Of a stretch of DNA of 64,000 nt, positions 51,801 to 62,905 are shown piece after piece. Below the pieces are notes generated by a model. That model made no database searches, was not told where the DNA came from, and saw only the letters and a list, made by a program, of their open reading frames with translations. The position numbers and the translations under genes are program-made. How positions within the stretch are numbered: the first letter of the stretch is position 1; each line of letters opens with the position of its first letter. Origin of the DNA: Calliopsis andreniformis (taxonomy: Eukaryota > Arthropoda > Insecta > Hymenoptera > Andrenidae). Location: NCBI RefSeq assembly GCF_051401765.1, contig NW_027480506.1, forward strand, positions 1,302,001-1,366,000, in the 5' to 3' direction.

Positions 51801-54800
51801 TGTTGAGGGTTGAGTGATGAGAATTGATGATTGTGGATAGAGGTTTGAAGATTGCAGATTGAGTATTGAGTATTGAAAACTATGAATTGAGGATATTCTA
51901 TTGAGGATTGAGGATTGACAACTGATTGTTGATGACTGAGGGCTGAAGATTGAGGATTCAGGAATGCGGATTCAGAATTGAGGTTCGAGGACTGAGGATT
52001 GAGGATTGAGGATTGAGGATTGAGGATTGAGGATTGAAGATTGAGGATTGAGGATTGAGGATTGAGGATTGAGGATTGAGTATTGAGGATTGAAGATTGA
52101 GGATTGGAGACTGAGTGTTGAAGATTGAGGATTGAGGATTGAGTATTGAGGATTGAGGATTGAGGATTGAAGATTCAGTATTGAGGATTGAAGATTGAGG
52201 ATTGAGGATTGAGGATTGAGCATTGAGGACTGAGTGTTGAGGGTTGAGTGATGAGAATTGATGATTGTGGATAGAAGTTTGAAGATTGCAGATTGAGTAT
52301 TGAGTATTCAAAACTGTGAATTGAGGATATTCTATTGAGGATTGAGGATTGACAACTGATTGTTGAGGACTGAGTGCTGAAGATTGAGGATTCAGGAATG
52401 CAGATTCAGAATTGAGGTTCGAGGACTGAGGATTGAGGATTGAGGATTGGGAATTGAGGTTTGAGGATTAAGGATTGAGGATTGAAGATTGAGTATTCAG
52501 GATTGAGGGTTGAGGATTGAGGATTCAGGATTGAGGGTTGAGGATTGAGAATTGAGGATTGAGGATTGAAAATTGTGCATTGAGGATTGAAGTTTGAGGA
52601 TTGAGTATTGAGGATTGAGTATTGAGTATTGAGGATTGAAGGCTGAGTACTGAGGATTGGAGATTCAGAATTGAGGATTGAGGATTGTGGATTGAGGATT
52701 GCGGACTGAGGATTGAAGAGTCAGTATTGAGGATTGAAGGTTGAGAATTGAGAATTGAGGATTGAACATTGAGGACTGAGTGTTGAGGGTTGAGTGATGA
52801 GAATTGATGTTTGTGGATAGAGATTTGAAGATTGCAGACTGAGTATTGCGTATTGATAACTCTGAACTGAGGATATTCTATTGAGGATTGAGGATTGACA
52901 ACTCATTGTTGAGGACTGAGTGCTGAAGATTGAGGACTCAGGATTGGGGATTCAGGATTGTGGTTTGAGGACTGAGGATTGAGGATTGAGGATTGTGGAT
53001 TGAGGATTGATTATTGAGGATTGAAGATTGAGGATTGGGTATTGAGGATTGAACATTGAGGTTTGAGGACTGAGGATTGAGGATTGAGGATTGAGGATTG
53101 AGGATTGAAGAATGAATATTGATGATTGAAGATTGAGGATTGAGGATTGAGGGTTGTGGATTCAGGACGAGGACTGAGGGCTGAGCATTGATGTTTGAGG
53201 TCTGAGGATTGAGGATTGAGGATTGAGAATCGAGGATTGAGGATTGAGGATTGAAGATTGAGGATTGGGTATTAAGGATTGAAGGATGAGGAATGAGGAT
53301 TGAGGATTGAGGATTGAGGATTGAAGAAAGAGTGTTGAGGATTGAAGATTGAGGATTGGGGATTGAGGATTGATGATTGAGGATTGAAGATTGAGGATGA
53401 GGGCTGAGGGTTGAGGATTGCAGTTTGAGGACTGAGGACTGAGGTTTGAGGATTGAGAATTGAGGATTGAGGATTGAGTATTGAAGATTGAGTATTGGGT
53501 ATTCAGGATTGAAGAATGAGGATTGTGGATTGAGGATTGAGGATTGAGGATTGAGGATTGAAGATTGAGTATTGGGGATTAAAGGTTGAGAATTTAGGAT
53601 TGGGGATTGATGATTGAGGATTGAAGATTGAGGATTGAAGATTGAGGACTGGGGACTGAGTGTTGAGGGTTGAGTGATGAGAATTGATGTTTGTGGATAG
53701 AGATTTGAAGATTGCAGACTGAGTATTGCGTATTGAAAACTCTGAACTGAGGATATTCTATTGAGGATTGAGGATTGACAACTGATTGTTGAGGACTGAG
53801 TGCTGAAGATTGAGGATTCAGGATTGAGGATTCAGGATTGTGGTTTGAGAACTGAGGATTGAGGATTGAGGTCTGAGGATTGAGGATTGAGGATTGAGAA
53901 TTGAGGATTGAGGATTGAGGATTGAAGATTGAGGATTGGGTATTGAGGATTGAAGAATGAGGATTGAGGATTGAGGATTGAGGATTGAGGATTGAAGAAA
54001 GAGTATTGAGGATTGAAGATTGAGGATTGGGGATTGAGGATTGAGGATTGAGGATTGAAGATTGAGAATTGAGGATTGATGGTTGAGTATTGAGGATTGA
54101 GGATTGGGGATTGAGGATTGAGAATTGAGAATTGAGGATTGAGGATTGAGGATTGAGGATTGTGAATGAGGGCTCAGGGTGGAGGATTGAGGTTTGAGTA
54201 TAGAATCCTGTGAATTCAGGATATTATATTGAGTATTGAGAATTGAGGATTGATGTTTGAGTATTGACGATTGAGGATTGAGGATTGAGGATTGAGTATT
54301 GAAGATTGGTTATTGATGATTGAGGATTGAGGATTGAGGATTGAGGATTGAGGATTGAGTATTGAGGATTGAGGATTGTGGATTGAAGATTCAGTATTGA
54401 GGATTGAAAATTGAGAATTGAGGATTGAGGATTGAGCATTGAGGACTGAGTGTTGAGGTTTGAGTGATGAGAATTGATGATTGTGGATAGTGGTTTGAAG
54501 ATTGCAGATTGAGTATTGAGTATTGAAAACTGCGAACTGAGGATATTCTATTGAGGATTCAGGAGTGACAACTGATTGTTGACGACTGAGGGCTGAAGAT
54601 TGAGGATTCAGGAATGCGGATTCAGAATTGAGGTTCGAGGACTGAGGATTGAGGATTGAGGATTAAGAATTGAGGATTGAGGATTGAGGACTGAAAATTG
54701 AGGATTGGGTGTTGAGGATTGAATAATGAGGATTGAGGCTTGCGGATTGAGGATTGAGGATTGAAGAAAGAGTATTGAGGATTGAAGGTTCAGGATTGAG

Positions 54801-55689
54801 GATTGAGGATTGAGTATTGAGGATTGAAGGTTGAGGATTGGGGATTGAAGATTGAGGATTGAGGATTGAGCATTGAGCATTGAGGACTGAGTGTTGAGGG
54901 TTGAGTGATGAGAATTGATGATTGTGGATAGAAGTTTGAAGATTGCAGATTGAGTATTGAGTATTCAAAACTGTGAATTGAGGATATTCTATTGAGGATT
55001 GAGGACTGACAACTGATTGTTGAGGACTGAGTGCTGAAGATTGAGGATTCAGGAATGCGGATTCAGAATTGAGGTTCGAAGACTGAGGATTGAGGGTTGA
55101 GGATTGATAATTGAGGATTGAGGATTGAAAATTGAGCATTGAGGATTGAAGTTTGAGGATTGAGGATTGAGGATTGAGGATTGAGGATTGAGGATTGAAG
55201 ATTGAGGATGAGGGCTGAGGGTTGAGGTTTGAGGTTTGAGGACTGAGGCCTGAGGGTTAAGGATTGAGAATTGAGGATTGAGGATTGACGATTGAAGATT
55301 GAGGATTGGGTATTGAGGATTGAGGATTGGGGATTGAGGATTGAGGATCGAAGATTGAGGATGAGGTCTGAGGGTTGAGGATTGAGGTTAGAGGACTGAG
55401 GGCTGAGGATTGAGGATTGAGAATTGAGGATTGAGGATTGAGGATTGAGGATTGTGAATGAGGGCTCAGGGTTGAGAATTGAGGTTTGAGTATAGAATCC
55501 TGAGAATACAGGATATTCTATTGAGTATTGAGAATTGAGGATTGATGTTTGAGTATTGAGGATTGAGGATTGAGGATTGAGGGTTGAGTATTGAAGATTG
55601 AGGATTGATGATTGAGTATTGAGTATTGAGGATTGAAGACTGAGTACTGAGGATTGGAGATTGAGAATTGAGGATTGAGGATTGTGGAT

Positions 55690-55760
55690 TGAGGATTGCG
55701 GACTGAGGATTGAAGAGTCAGTATTGAGGATTGAAGATTGAGAATTGAGAATTGAGGATT
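55690..55760 (+). repeat. S box (representative)
   Basis: This short tag reads GATTGCGGACTGAGG, GAAGAGTCAGTATTG, GAGAATTGAGAATTG. It occurs near 22984, 26694, 36320, 39642, 48791, 52717 and 55715; those at 26694 and 36320 have GAAAAGTCAG. It always lies shortly upstream of an M4 core and is preceded by GACTGAGTACTGAGG or GGCTGAGTACTGAGG. It is absent from HOR-L as far as I can see, which makes it a marker of the HOR-R family. Confidence 0.78.
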
Positions 55761-55769
55761 GAACATTGA

Positions 55770-55946
55770 GGACTGAGTGTTGAGGGTTGAGTGATGAGAA
55801 TTGATGTTTGTGGATAGAGATTTGAAGATTGCAGACTGAGTATTGCGTATTGATAACTCTGAACTGAGGATATTCTATTGAGGATTGAGGATTGACAACT
55901 CATTGTTGAGGACTGAGTGCTGAAGATTGAGGACTCAGGATTGGGG
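55770..55946 (+). repeat. M core, subtype M4 (representative)
   Basis: This form reads TATTGATAACTCTGAACTG upstream and TTGACAACTCATTGTTGA in place of TTGACAACTGATTGTTGA, then GGACTCAGGATTGGGG. Copies lie near 23161, 26865, 34946, 36494, 39816, 46393, 48970, 52895 and 55892. A related form with GACAACCCATTGTTG is at 8933 and 19292. In most cases an S box lies about 170-180 bp upstream, and GATTGATTATTGAGG follows at about 130 bp, so M4 belongs to a larger fixed module. Confidence 0.82.
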
Positions 55947-58599
55947 ATTCAGGATTGTGGTTTGAGGACTGAGGATTGAGGATTGAGGATTGTGGATTGA
56001 GGATTGATTATTGAGGATTGAAGATTGAGGATTGGGTATTGAGGATTGAACATTGAGGTTTGAGGATTGAGGATTGAGGATTGAGGATTGAGGATTGAGG
56101 ATTGAAGAATGAATATTGATGATTGAAGATTGAGGATTGAGGATTGAGGGTTGTGGATTCAGGACGAGGACTGAGGGCTGAGTATTGATGTTTGAGGTCT
56201 GAGGATTGAGGATTGAGGATTGAGAATCGAGGATTGAGGATTGAGGATTGAAGATTGAGGATTGGGTATTAAGGATTGAAGAATGAGGAATGAGGATTGA
56301 GGATTGAGGATTGAGGATTGAAGAAAGAGTGTTGAGGATTGAAGATTGAGGATTGGGGATTGAGGATTGATGATTGAGGATTGAAGATTGAGGATGAGGG
56401 CTGAGGGTTGAGGATTGCAGTTTGAGGACTGAGGGCTGAGGATTGAGGATTGAGGATTGAGGATGAGGGTTGAGGGTTGAGGATTGAAGTCTGAGGACTG
56501 AGGACTGAGGGTTGAGGTTTGAGAATTGAGGATTGAGGATTGAGGATTGAAGATTGAGGATTGGGTATTGAGGATTGAAGAATGAGGATTGTGAATTGAG
56601 GATTGAGGATTGAGGATTGAGGATTGAAGATTGAGTATTGGGGATTAAAGGTTGAGAATTTAGGATTGGGGATTGATGATTGAGGATTGAAGATTGAGGA
56701 TTGAAGATTGAGGACTGGGGACTGAGTGTTGAGGGTTGAGTGATGAGAATTGATGTTTGTGGATAGAGATTTGAAGATTGCAGACTGAGTATTGCGTATT
56801 GAAAACTCTGAACTGAGGATATTCTATTGAGGATTGAGGATTGACAACTGATTGTTGAGGACTGAGTGCTGAAGATTGAGGATTCAGGATTGAGGATTCA
56901 GGATTGTGGTTTGAGGACTGAGGATTGAGGATTGAGGTCTGAGGATTGAGGATTGAGGATTGAGAATTGAGGATTGAGGATTGAGGATTGAAGATTGAGG
57001 ATTGGGTATTGAGGATTGAAGAATGAGGATTGAGGATTGAGGATTGAGGATTGAAGAAAGAGTATTGAGGATTGAAGATTGAGGATTGGGGATTGAGGAT
57101 TGAGGATTGAGGATTGAAGTTTGAGGATGATGGCTGAGGGTTGAGGATTGAGGTTTGAGGACTGAGGGCTGAGGATTGAGGATTGAGAGTTGAGGATTGA
57201 GGATTGAGGATTGAGGATTGTGAATGAGGGCTCAGGGTTGAGGATTGAGGTTTGAGTATAGAATACTGAGAATTAAGGTTTTCTATTGAGTATTGAGAAT
57301 TGAGGATTGATGGTTGAGTATTGAGGATTGAGGATTGGGGATTGAGGATTGAGGATTGAGAATTGAGGATTGTGGATTGAGGATTGAGGATTGTGAATGA
57401 GGGCTCAGGGTTGAGGATTGAGGTTTGAGTATAGAATCCTGAGAATTCAGGATATTATATTGAGTATTGAGAATTGAGGATTGATGTTTGAGTATTGACG
57501 ATTGAGGATTGAGGATTGAGGATTGAGTATTGAAGATTGGTTATTGATGATTGAGGATTGAGGATTGAGGATTGAGGATTGAGTATTGAGGATTGAAGAT
57601 TGAGGATTGGGGACTGAGGATTGAAGATTGAGGATTGAGGATTGAGTATTGAGGATTGAGGATTGTGGATTGAAGATTCAGTATTGAGTATTGAAAATTG
57701 AGAATTGAGGATTGAGGATTGAGCATTGAGGACTGAGTGTTGAGGTTTGAGTGATGAGAATTGATGATTGTGGATAGAAGTTTGAAGATTTCAGATTGAG
57801 TATTGAGTATTGAAATCTGTGAATTAAGGATATTCTATTGAGGATTGAGGATTGACAACTGATTGTTGATGACTGAGGGCTGAAGATTGAGGATTCAGGA
57901 ATGCGGATTCAGAATTGAGGTTCGAGGACTGAGGATTGAGGATTGAGGATTGAGAATTGAGGATTGAGGATTGAGGACTGAAGATTGAGGATTGGGTGTT
58001 GAGGATTGAATAATGAGGACTGAGGCTTGCGGATTGAGGATTGAGGATTGATGAAAGAGTATTGAGGATTGAAGGTTGAGGATTGAGGATTGAGGATTGA
58101 GTATTGAGGATTGAAGATTGAGGATTGGGGATTGAGGATTGAGGATTGAGGATTGAAGATTGAGGATGTGGGCTGAGGGTTGAGGATTGAGGTTTGAGGA
58201 CTGAGGGCTGAGGATTGAGGATTGAGAATTGAGGATTGAGGATTGAGGATTGAGGATTGTGAATGAGGGCTCAGGGTTGAGGGTTGAGGTTTGAGTATAG
58301 ATCCCTGAGAATTCAGGATATTCTATTGAGTATTGAGAATTGAGGATTGATGGTTGAGTATTGAGGGTTGAGGATTGAGGATTGAGGATTGAGTATTGAA
58401 GATTGAGGATTGATGATTGAGGATTGAGGGTTGAGGATTGTGAATGAGGGCTCAGGGTTGAGGATTGAGGTTTGAGTTTAGATCCCTGAGAATTCAGGAT
58501 ATTCTATTGAGTATTGAGAATTGAGGATTGATGGTTGAGTATTGAGGATTGAGGATTGAGGATTTAGGATTGAAGATTGAGCATTCAGGATTGAGGATT

Positions 58600-60480
58600 G
58601 AGTATTGAGGATTGAGGATTGAGGATTGAGGATTGAGTATTGAAGATTGAGGATCGATGGTTGAGGATTGAGGTTTGAGGATTGAGGATTGAGGATTGAG
58701 GATTGAAGATTGAGTATTCAGGATTGAGGTTTGAGGATTGAGGATTGTGAATGAGGGCTCAGGGATGAGGATTGAGGTTTGAGTATAGAATCCTGAGAAT
58801 TCAGGATATTCTATTGAGTATTGAGAATTGAGGATTGATGTATGAGCATCGAGGATTGAGGACTGAGGATTGGGTATTGAGGATTGAAGAATGAGGATTG
58901 AGGATTGAGGATTGAGGATTGAGGATCGAAGATTGTGTATTGAGGATTGAAGATTGACGATTGAGGATTGAGGATTGAGGATTGAGGATTGAACATTGAG
59001 GACTGAGTGTTGAGGGTTAAGTAATGGGAATTGTTGTTTGTGGACAGAGGTTTGAAGATTGCAGATTGAGTATAGAGTATTGAAAACTATGAATTGAGGA
59101 TATTCTATGGAGGATTGAGGATTGACAACTGATTGTTGATGACTGAGGTCTGAAGATTGAGGATTCAGGATTGAGGATTCAGCATTGAGGTTTGAGGACT
59201 GAGGATTGAGGATTGAGGATTGAGGAATGAGGATTGAAGATTGAGGAATGTGGATTGAGGGTTGTGGATTGAGGACGAGGACTGAGGTTTGAGTATTGAT
59301 GTTTGAGGTCTGAGGATAGAGGATTGAGGATTGAGAATTGAGGATTGAGGATTCAGGATTGAAGATTGAGGATTGGGTATTGATTATTGAAGAATGAGGA
59401 TCGAGGATTGAGGATTGAGGATTGAGGATTGAGGGTTGAGTATTGAAGATTGAGAATTGAGGATTGAGGATTGAAGATTGAGTATTGAGGATTGAAGATT
59501 GAGGATTGAGGATTGAGGATTGAAGATTGATGACTGAGTGTTGAGGGTTGAGTGATGAGAATGATGTTTGTGGATTGAGATTTGAAGATTGAAAAATGGG
59601 GATTGGGTATTGAAAACTGTGATTTGAGGATATTCTATTGAGGATTCAGAATTGACAATTGATTGTTGTGGACCGACGGCTGAAGATTGAGGATTCAGGA
59701 TTGAGGATTCCGGATTGAGGTTTGAGGACTGAGGATTGAGGGTTGAGGATTGAGAATTGAGGATTGACGCTTGACGATTGAGGATTGAGGATGGAGGATT
59801 GAAGACAGAGGACTGAGTATTGAGGATTGAGTGTTGAGAATTGATGTTTGAGGACTGAGATTTGATTATTGAATTTTGTGGATTGAGTATTGCACCATGA
59901 GAATTCAGGATATTCTATTGAGTATTGAGAACTGTGGATTGATGGTTGAGTATTGAGGATTGATGGTTGAGGGTTGTGTGTTGAATATTGCGGATTGAGC
60001 ATTGAGGATTGAGGATTGAGGATTTAAGATTGAGGATTGGGGATTAAGGATTGGCGATTGAGGATTGAGTACTGAGGATTGTGAATTGTGGATTGAGTAT
60101 TGAGGATTGAGTATTGAGGATTGAATATTGAGGATTGAGGAATGAGGATTGAAGATTGAGGACTGAGTGTTGATGGTTGAGTGACGAGAACTGATGTTGG
60201 TGGATTGAGATTTGAAGATTGAAGAATGGGGATTGAGTATTGAAATCTGTGAATTGAGGATATTCTATTGAGGATTAAGGATTGACAATTGATTTTTGAG
60301 GACTGAGAGCTGAAGATTGAGGATTCAGGATCGAGGATTTGGGATTGAGGTTTGAGGAATGAGGATTGAGGGTTGAAGATTGAGTATTGAGGATTGAAAA
60401 TTGAGGATTGAGGATTGAGAACTAAGGATTGGGGATGAGGGCTGAGTGTTGAGGATTGACGTTAGAGGACTGAGGACTGA
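58600..60480 (+). repeat. Most diverged stretch of the array
   Basis: The heptamer rhythm persists but variants are denser and many are private: GGATCGATGG, TATGAGCATCGAGG, TATTGCACCATGAG near 59890, GGACCGACGG near 59670, and M cores with TTGACAATTGATT (59652 and 60282) in place of TTGACAACTG. There is a third clustered G box at 58748. I could not match this stretch as a block to any other part of the window at a constant offset, unlike nearly everything else. Inference: an older segment that has escaped recent homogenisation, possibly the border between two amplified domains. Confidence 0.7.
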
Positions 60481-61362
60481 GGGTTGAGGATTGAGAATTG
60501 AGGATTGAGGATTGAGGATTGAAGATTGAGGATTGGGTATTGAGGATTGAAGAATGAGGATTGAGGATTGAGGATTGAGGATTGAGGATTGAGGATTGAG
60601 GACTGAAGATTGAGTATTGAGGATTGAAGATTGATGATTGGGGATTGAGGATTGAGGATTGAGGATTGAAGATTGAGGATTGAAGATTGAGTATTGAGGA
60701 TTGGGTATTGAGGACTGAAGAATGAGGATTGAGGATTGAGGATTGAGAATTGAGGATTGAAGATTGAGTATCGAGGATTGAAGGTTGACGGTTGAGTATT
60801 GAGGATTGGGGATTGAGGATTGAGGATTGAGGATAGAGGATTGAAGATTGAGTATTGAGGATTGAAGATTGATGATTGAGGATTGAGGATTGAGGATTGA
60901 GGATTGAGTATTGAGGATTGAAGATTGAGGATTGGGGACTGAGTGTTGAAGATTGAGGATTGAGGATTGAGTATTGAGGATTGAGGATTCAGGATTGAAG
61001 ATTCAGTATTGAGGATTGAAGATTGAGGATTGAGGATTGAGTATTGAGCATTGAGGACTGAGTGTTGAGGGTTGAGTGATGAGAATTGATGATTGTGGAT
61101 AGAAGTTTGAAGATTGCAGATTGAGTATTGAGTATTGAAAACTGTGAATTGAGGATAATCTATTGAGGATTGAGGATTGACAACTGATTGTTGATGACTG
61201 AGGGATGAGGATTGAGGATTCAGGAATGCGGATTCAGAATTGAGGTTCGAGGACTGGGGATTGAGGGTTGAGGATTGAGAATTGAGGTTTGAGGATTGAG
61301 GATTGAGGATTGAAGATTGGGTATTCAGGATTGAGGATTGAGGACTGAGGATTGAGGATTGA

Positions 61363-62040
61363 GGGTTGAGGATTGAGAATTGAGGATTGAGGATTGAAGA
61401 TTGAGCATTGAGGATTGAAGTTTGAGGATTGAGGATTGAGGATTGAGGATTGAGGATTGAAGATTGAGGGTGATGTCTGAGGGTTGAGGGTTGAGGTTTG
61501 AGGACTGAGGACTGAGGGTTGAGGATTGAGAATTGAGGATTGAGGATTGAGGATTGACGATTGAAGATTGAAGATTGAGGATTGAGCATTGAAGATTGAG
61601 GATTGAGGATTGAGGATTGAAGATTGAGTATTCAGGATTGAGGGTTGAGGATTGAGGATTGAGGATTGAGGATTGAGTATTGAGGATTGAAGATTGAGGA
61701 TTGGGGACTGAGGATTGAAGATTGAGGATAGAGGATTGAGTATTGAGGATTGAGGATTGTGGATTGAAGATTCAGTATTGAGGATTGAAGATTGAGAATT
61801 GAGGATTGAGGATTGAGCATTGAGGACTGAGTGTTGAGGTTTGAGTGATGAGAACTGGTGATTGTGGATAGTGGTTTGAAGATTGCAGATTGAGTATTGA
61901 GTATTGAAAACTGCGAACTGAGGATATTCTATTGGGGATTGAGGATTGACAACTGATTGTTGATGACTGAGGGCTGAAGATTGAGGATTCAGGAATGCGG
62001 ATTCAGAATTGAGGTTCGAGGACTGAGGATTGAGGATTGA
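61363..62040 (+). repeat. 678-bp tandem duplication, copy 1
   Basis: The block starts at GGGTTGAGGATTGAGAATTG and repeats 678 bp later. Shared rare tags in order are GGGTTGAGGGTTGAGG, GACGATTGAAGATTGAAG, GAGTATTCAGGATTGAGGG, GGTGATTGTGGATAGTGG and AAAACTGCGAACTGAGG. The length 678 equals 97 heptamers minus one base, as expected if the block contains a single 6-bp unit. Copy 1 has a local variant at that place (GAGGGTGATGTCTG). Each block contains one M core. Confidence 0.88.
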
Positions 62041-62718
62041 GGGTTGAGGATTGAGAATTGAGGATTGAGGATTGAAGATTGAGCATTGAGGATTGAAGTT
62101 TGAGGATTGAGGATTGAGGATTGAGGATTGAGGATTGAAGATTGAGGATGAGGTCTGAGGGTTGAGGGTTGAGGTTTGAGGACTGAGGACTGAGGGTTGA
62201 GGATTGAGAATTGAGGATTGAGGATTGAGGATTGACGATTGAAGATTGAAGATTGAGGATTGAGGATTGAAGATTGAGGATTGAGGATTGAGGATTGAAG
62301 ATTGAGTATTCAGGATTGAGGGTTGAGGATTGAGGATTGAGGATTGAGGATTGAGTATTGAGGATTGAAGATTGAGGATTGGGGACTGAGGATTGAAGAT
62401 TGAGGATAGAGGATTGAGTATTGAGGATTGAGGATTGTGGATTGAAGATTCAGTATTGAGGATTGAAGATTGAGAATTGAGGATTGAGGATTGAGCATTG
62501 AGGACTGAGTGTTGAGGTTTGAGTGATGAGAATTGGTGATTGTGGATAGTGGTTTGAAGATTGCAGATTGAGTATTGAGTATTGAAAACTGCGAACTGAG
62601 GATATTCTATTGGGGATTGAGGATTGACAACTGATTGTTGATGACTGAGGGCTGAAGATTGAGGATTCAGGAATGCGGATTCAGAATTGAGGTTCGAGGA
62701 CTGAGGATTGAGGATTGA
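62041..62718 (+). repeat. 678-bp tandem duplication, copy 2
   Basis: This is the adjacent second copy. It shares all the rare tags of copy 1 at a constant distance of 678 bp (M cores 61946 and 62624). Differences seen by eye are GAGGATGAGGTCTG against GAGGGTGATGTCTG, and GAGGATTGAAGATTG against GAGCATTGAAGATTG. The right end is approximate, where the text passes into plain heptamers before the D box at 62845. It is one of the cleanest recent local duplications in the window. Confidence 0.88.
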
Positions 62719-62844
62719 GGATTGAGAATTGAGGATTGAGGATTGAGGATTGAAGATTGAGGATTGGGTATTGAGGATTGAAGAATCAGGATTGAGGATT
62801 GAGGATTGAGGATTGAGGATTGAAGATTGAGGATTGAGGATTGA

Positions 62845-62905
62845 GTGTTGTGGATTGAGGACGAGGACTGAGGGCTGAGTATTGATGTTTGAGGTCTGAG
62901 GGTTG
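62845..62905 (+). repeat. D box (representative)
   Basis: A landmark of about 60 bp: GTTGTGGATTGAGGACGAGG, ACTGAGGGCTGAG, TATTGATGTTTGAGG, TCTGAGG. The 6-bp unit GGACGA inside it shifts the heptamer phase by one base. Other copies are near 720, 1370, 5782, 7666, 9189, their HOR-L copy-2 partners, 21430, 21634, 23409, 27121, 27687, 30899, 35204, 36750, 37318, 40074, 46650, 49227, 53154, 56151 and 59263. It is usually followed within about 60 bp by GAGAATCGAGG or GAGAATTGAGG and then GATTGGGTATTGAGG. Confidence 0.82.

Larger units (their letters stand above)
47230..58600 (+). repeat. Right-hand mosaic with a 3-4 kb block present three times
   Basis: Landmark offsets show three related blocks. 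Block 1 is about 48.1-52.0 kb (M cores 48424, 48970, 49850, 50861). Block 2 is about 52.03-54.85 kb at offset 3,925 (52349, 52895, 53775), falling to about 3,705 after one G box is missing (54566). Block 3 is about 55.3-58.6 kb, at offset 6,991 from block 1 for its right half (57852, G boxes 58259 and 58440). S boxes mark the start of each (48791, 52717, 55715). Within block 1, 51267 and 51449 carry a G-box subtype with TAGATCCCTGAG instead of TAGAATCCTGAG, shared with 58259, 58440 and 63185. No unique sequence lies between the blocks. Confidence 0.75.

Noticed and set aside
58600..60480. Possible transposon or unique insertion in the diverged stretch
   Set aside because: The 7-bp rhythm continues throughout; there are no terminal repeats, target-site duplications or non-repeat sequence.
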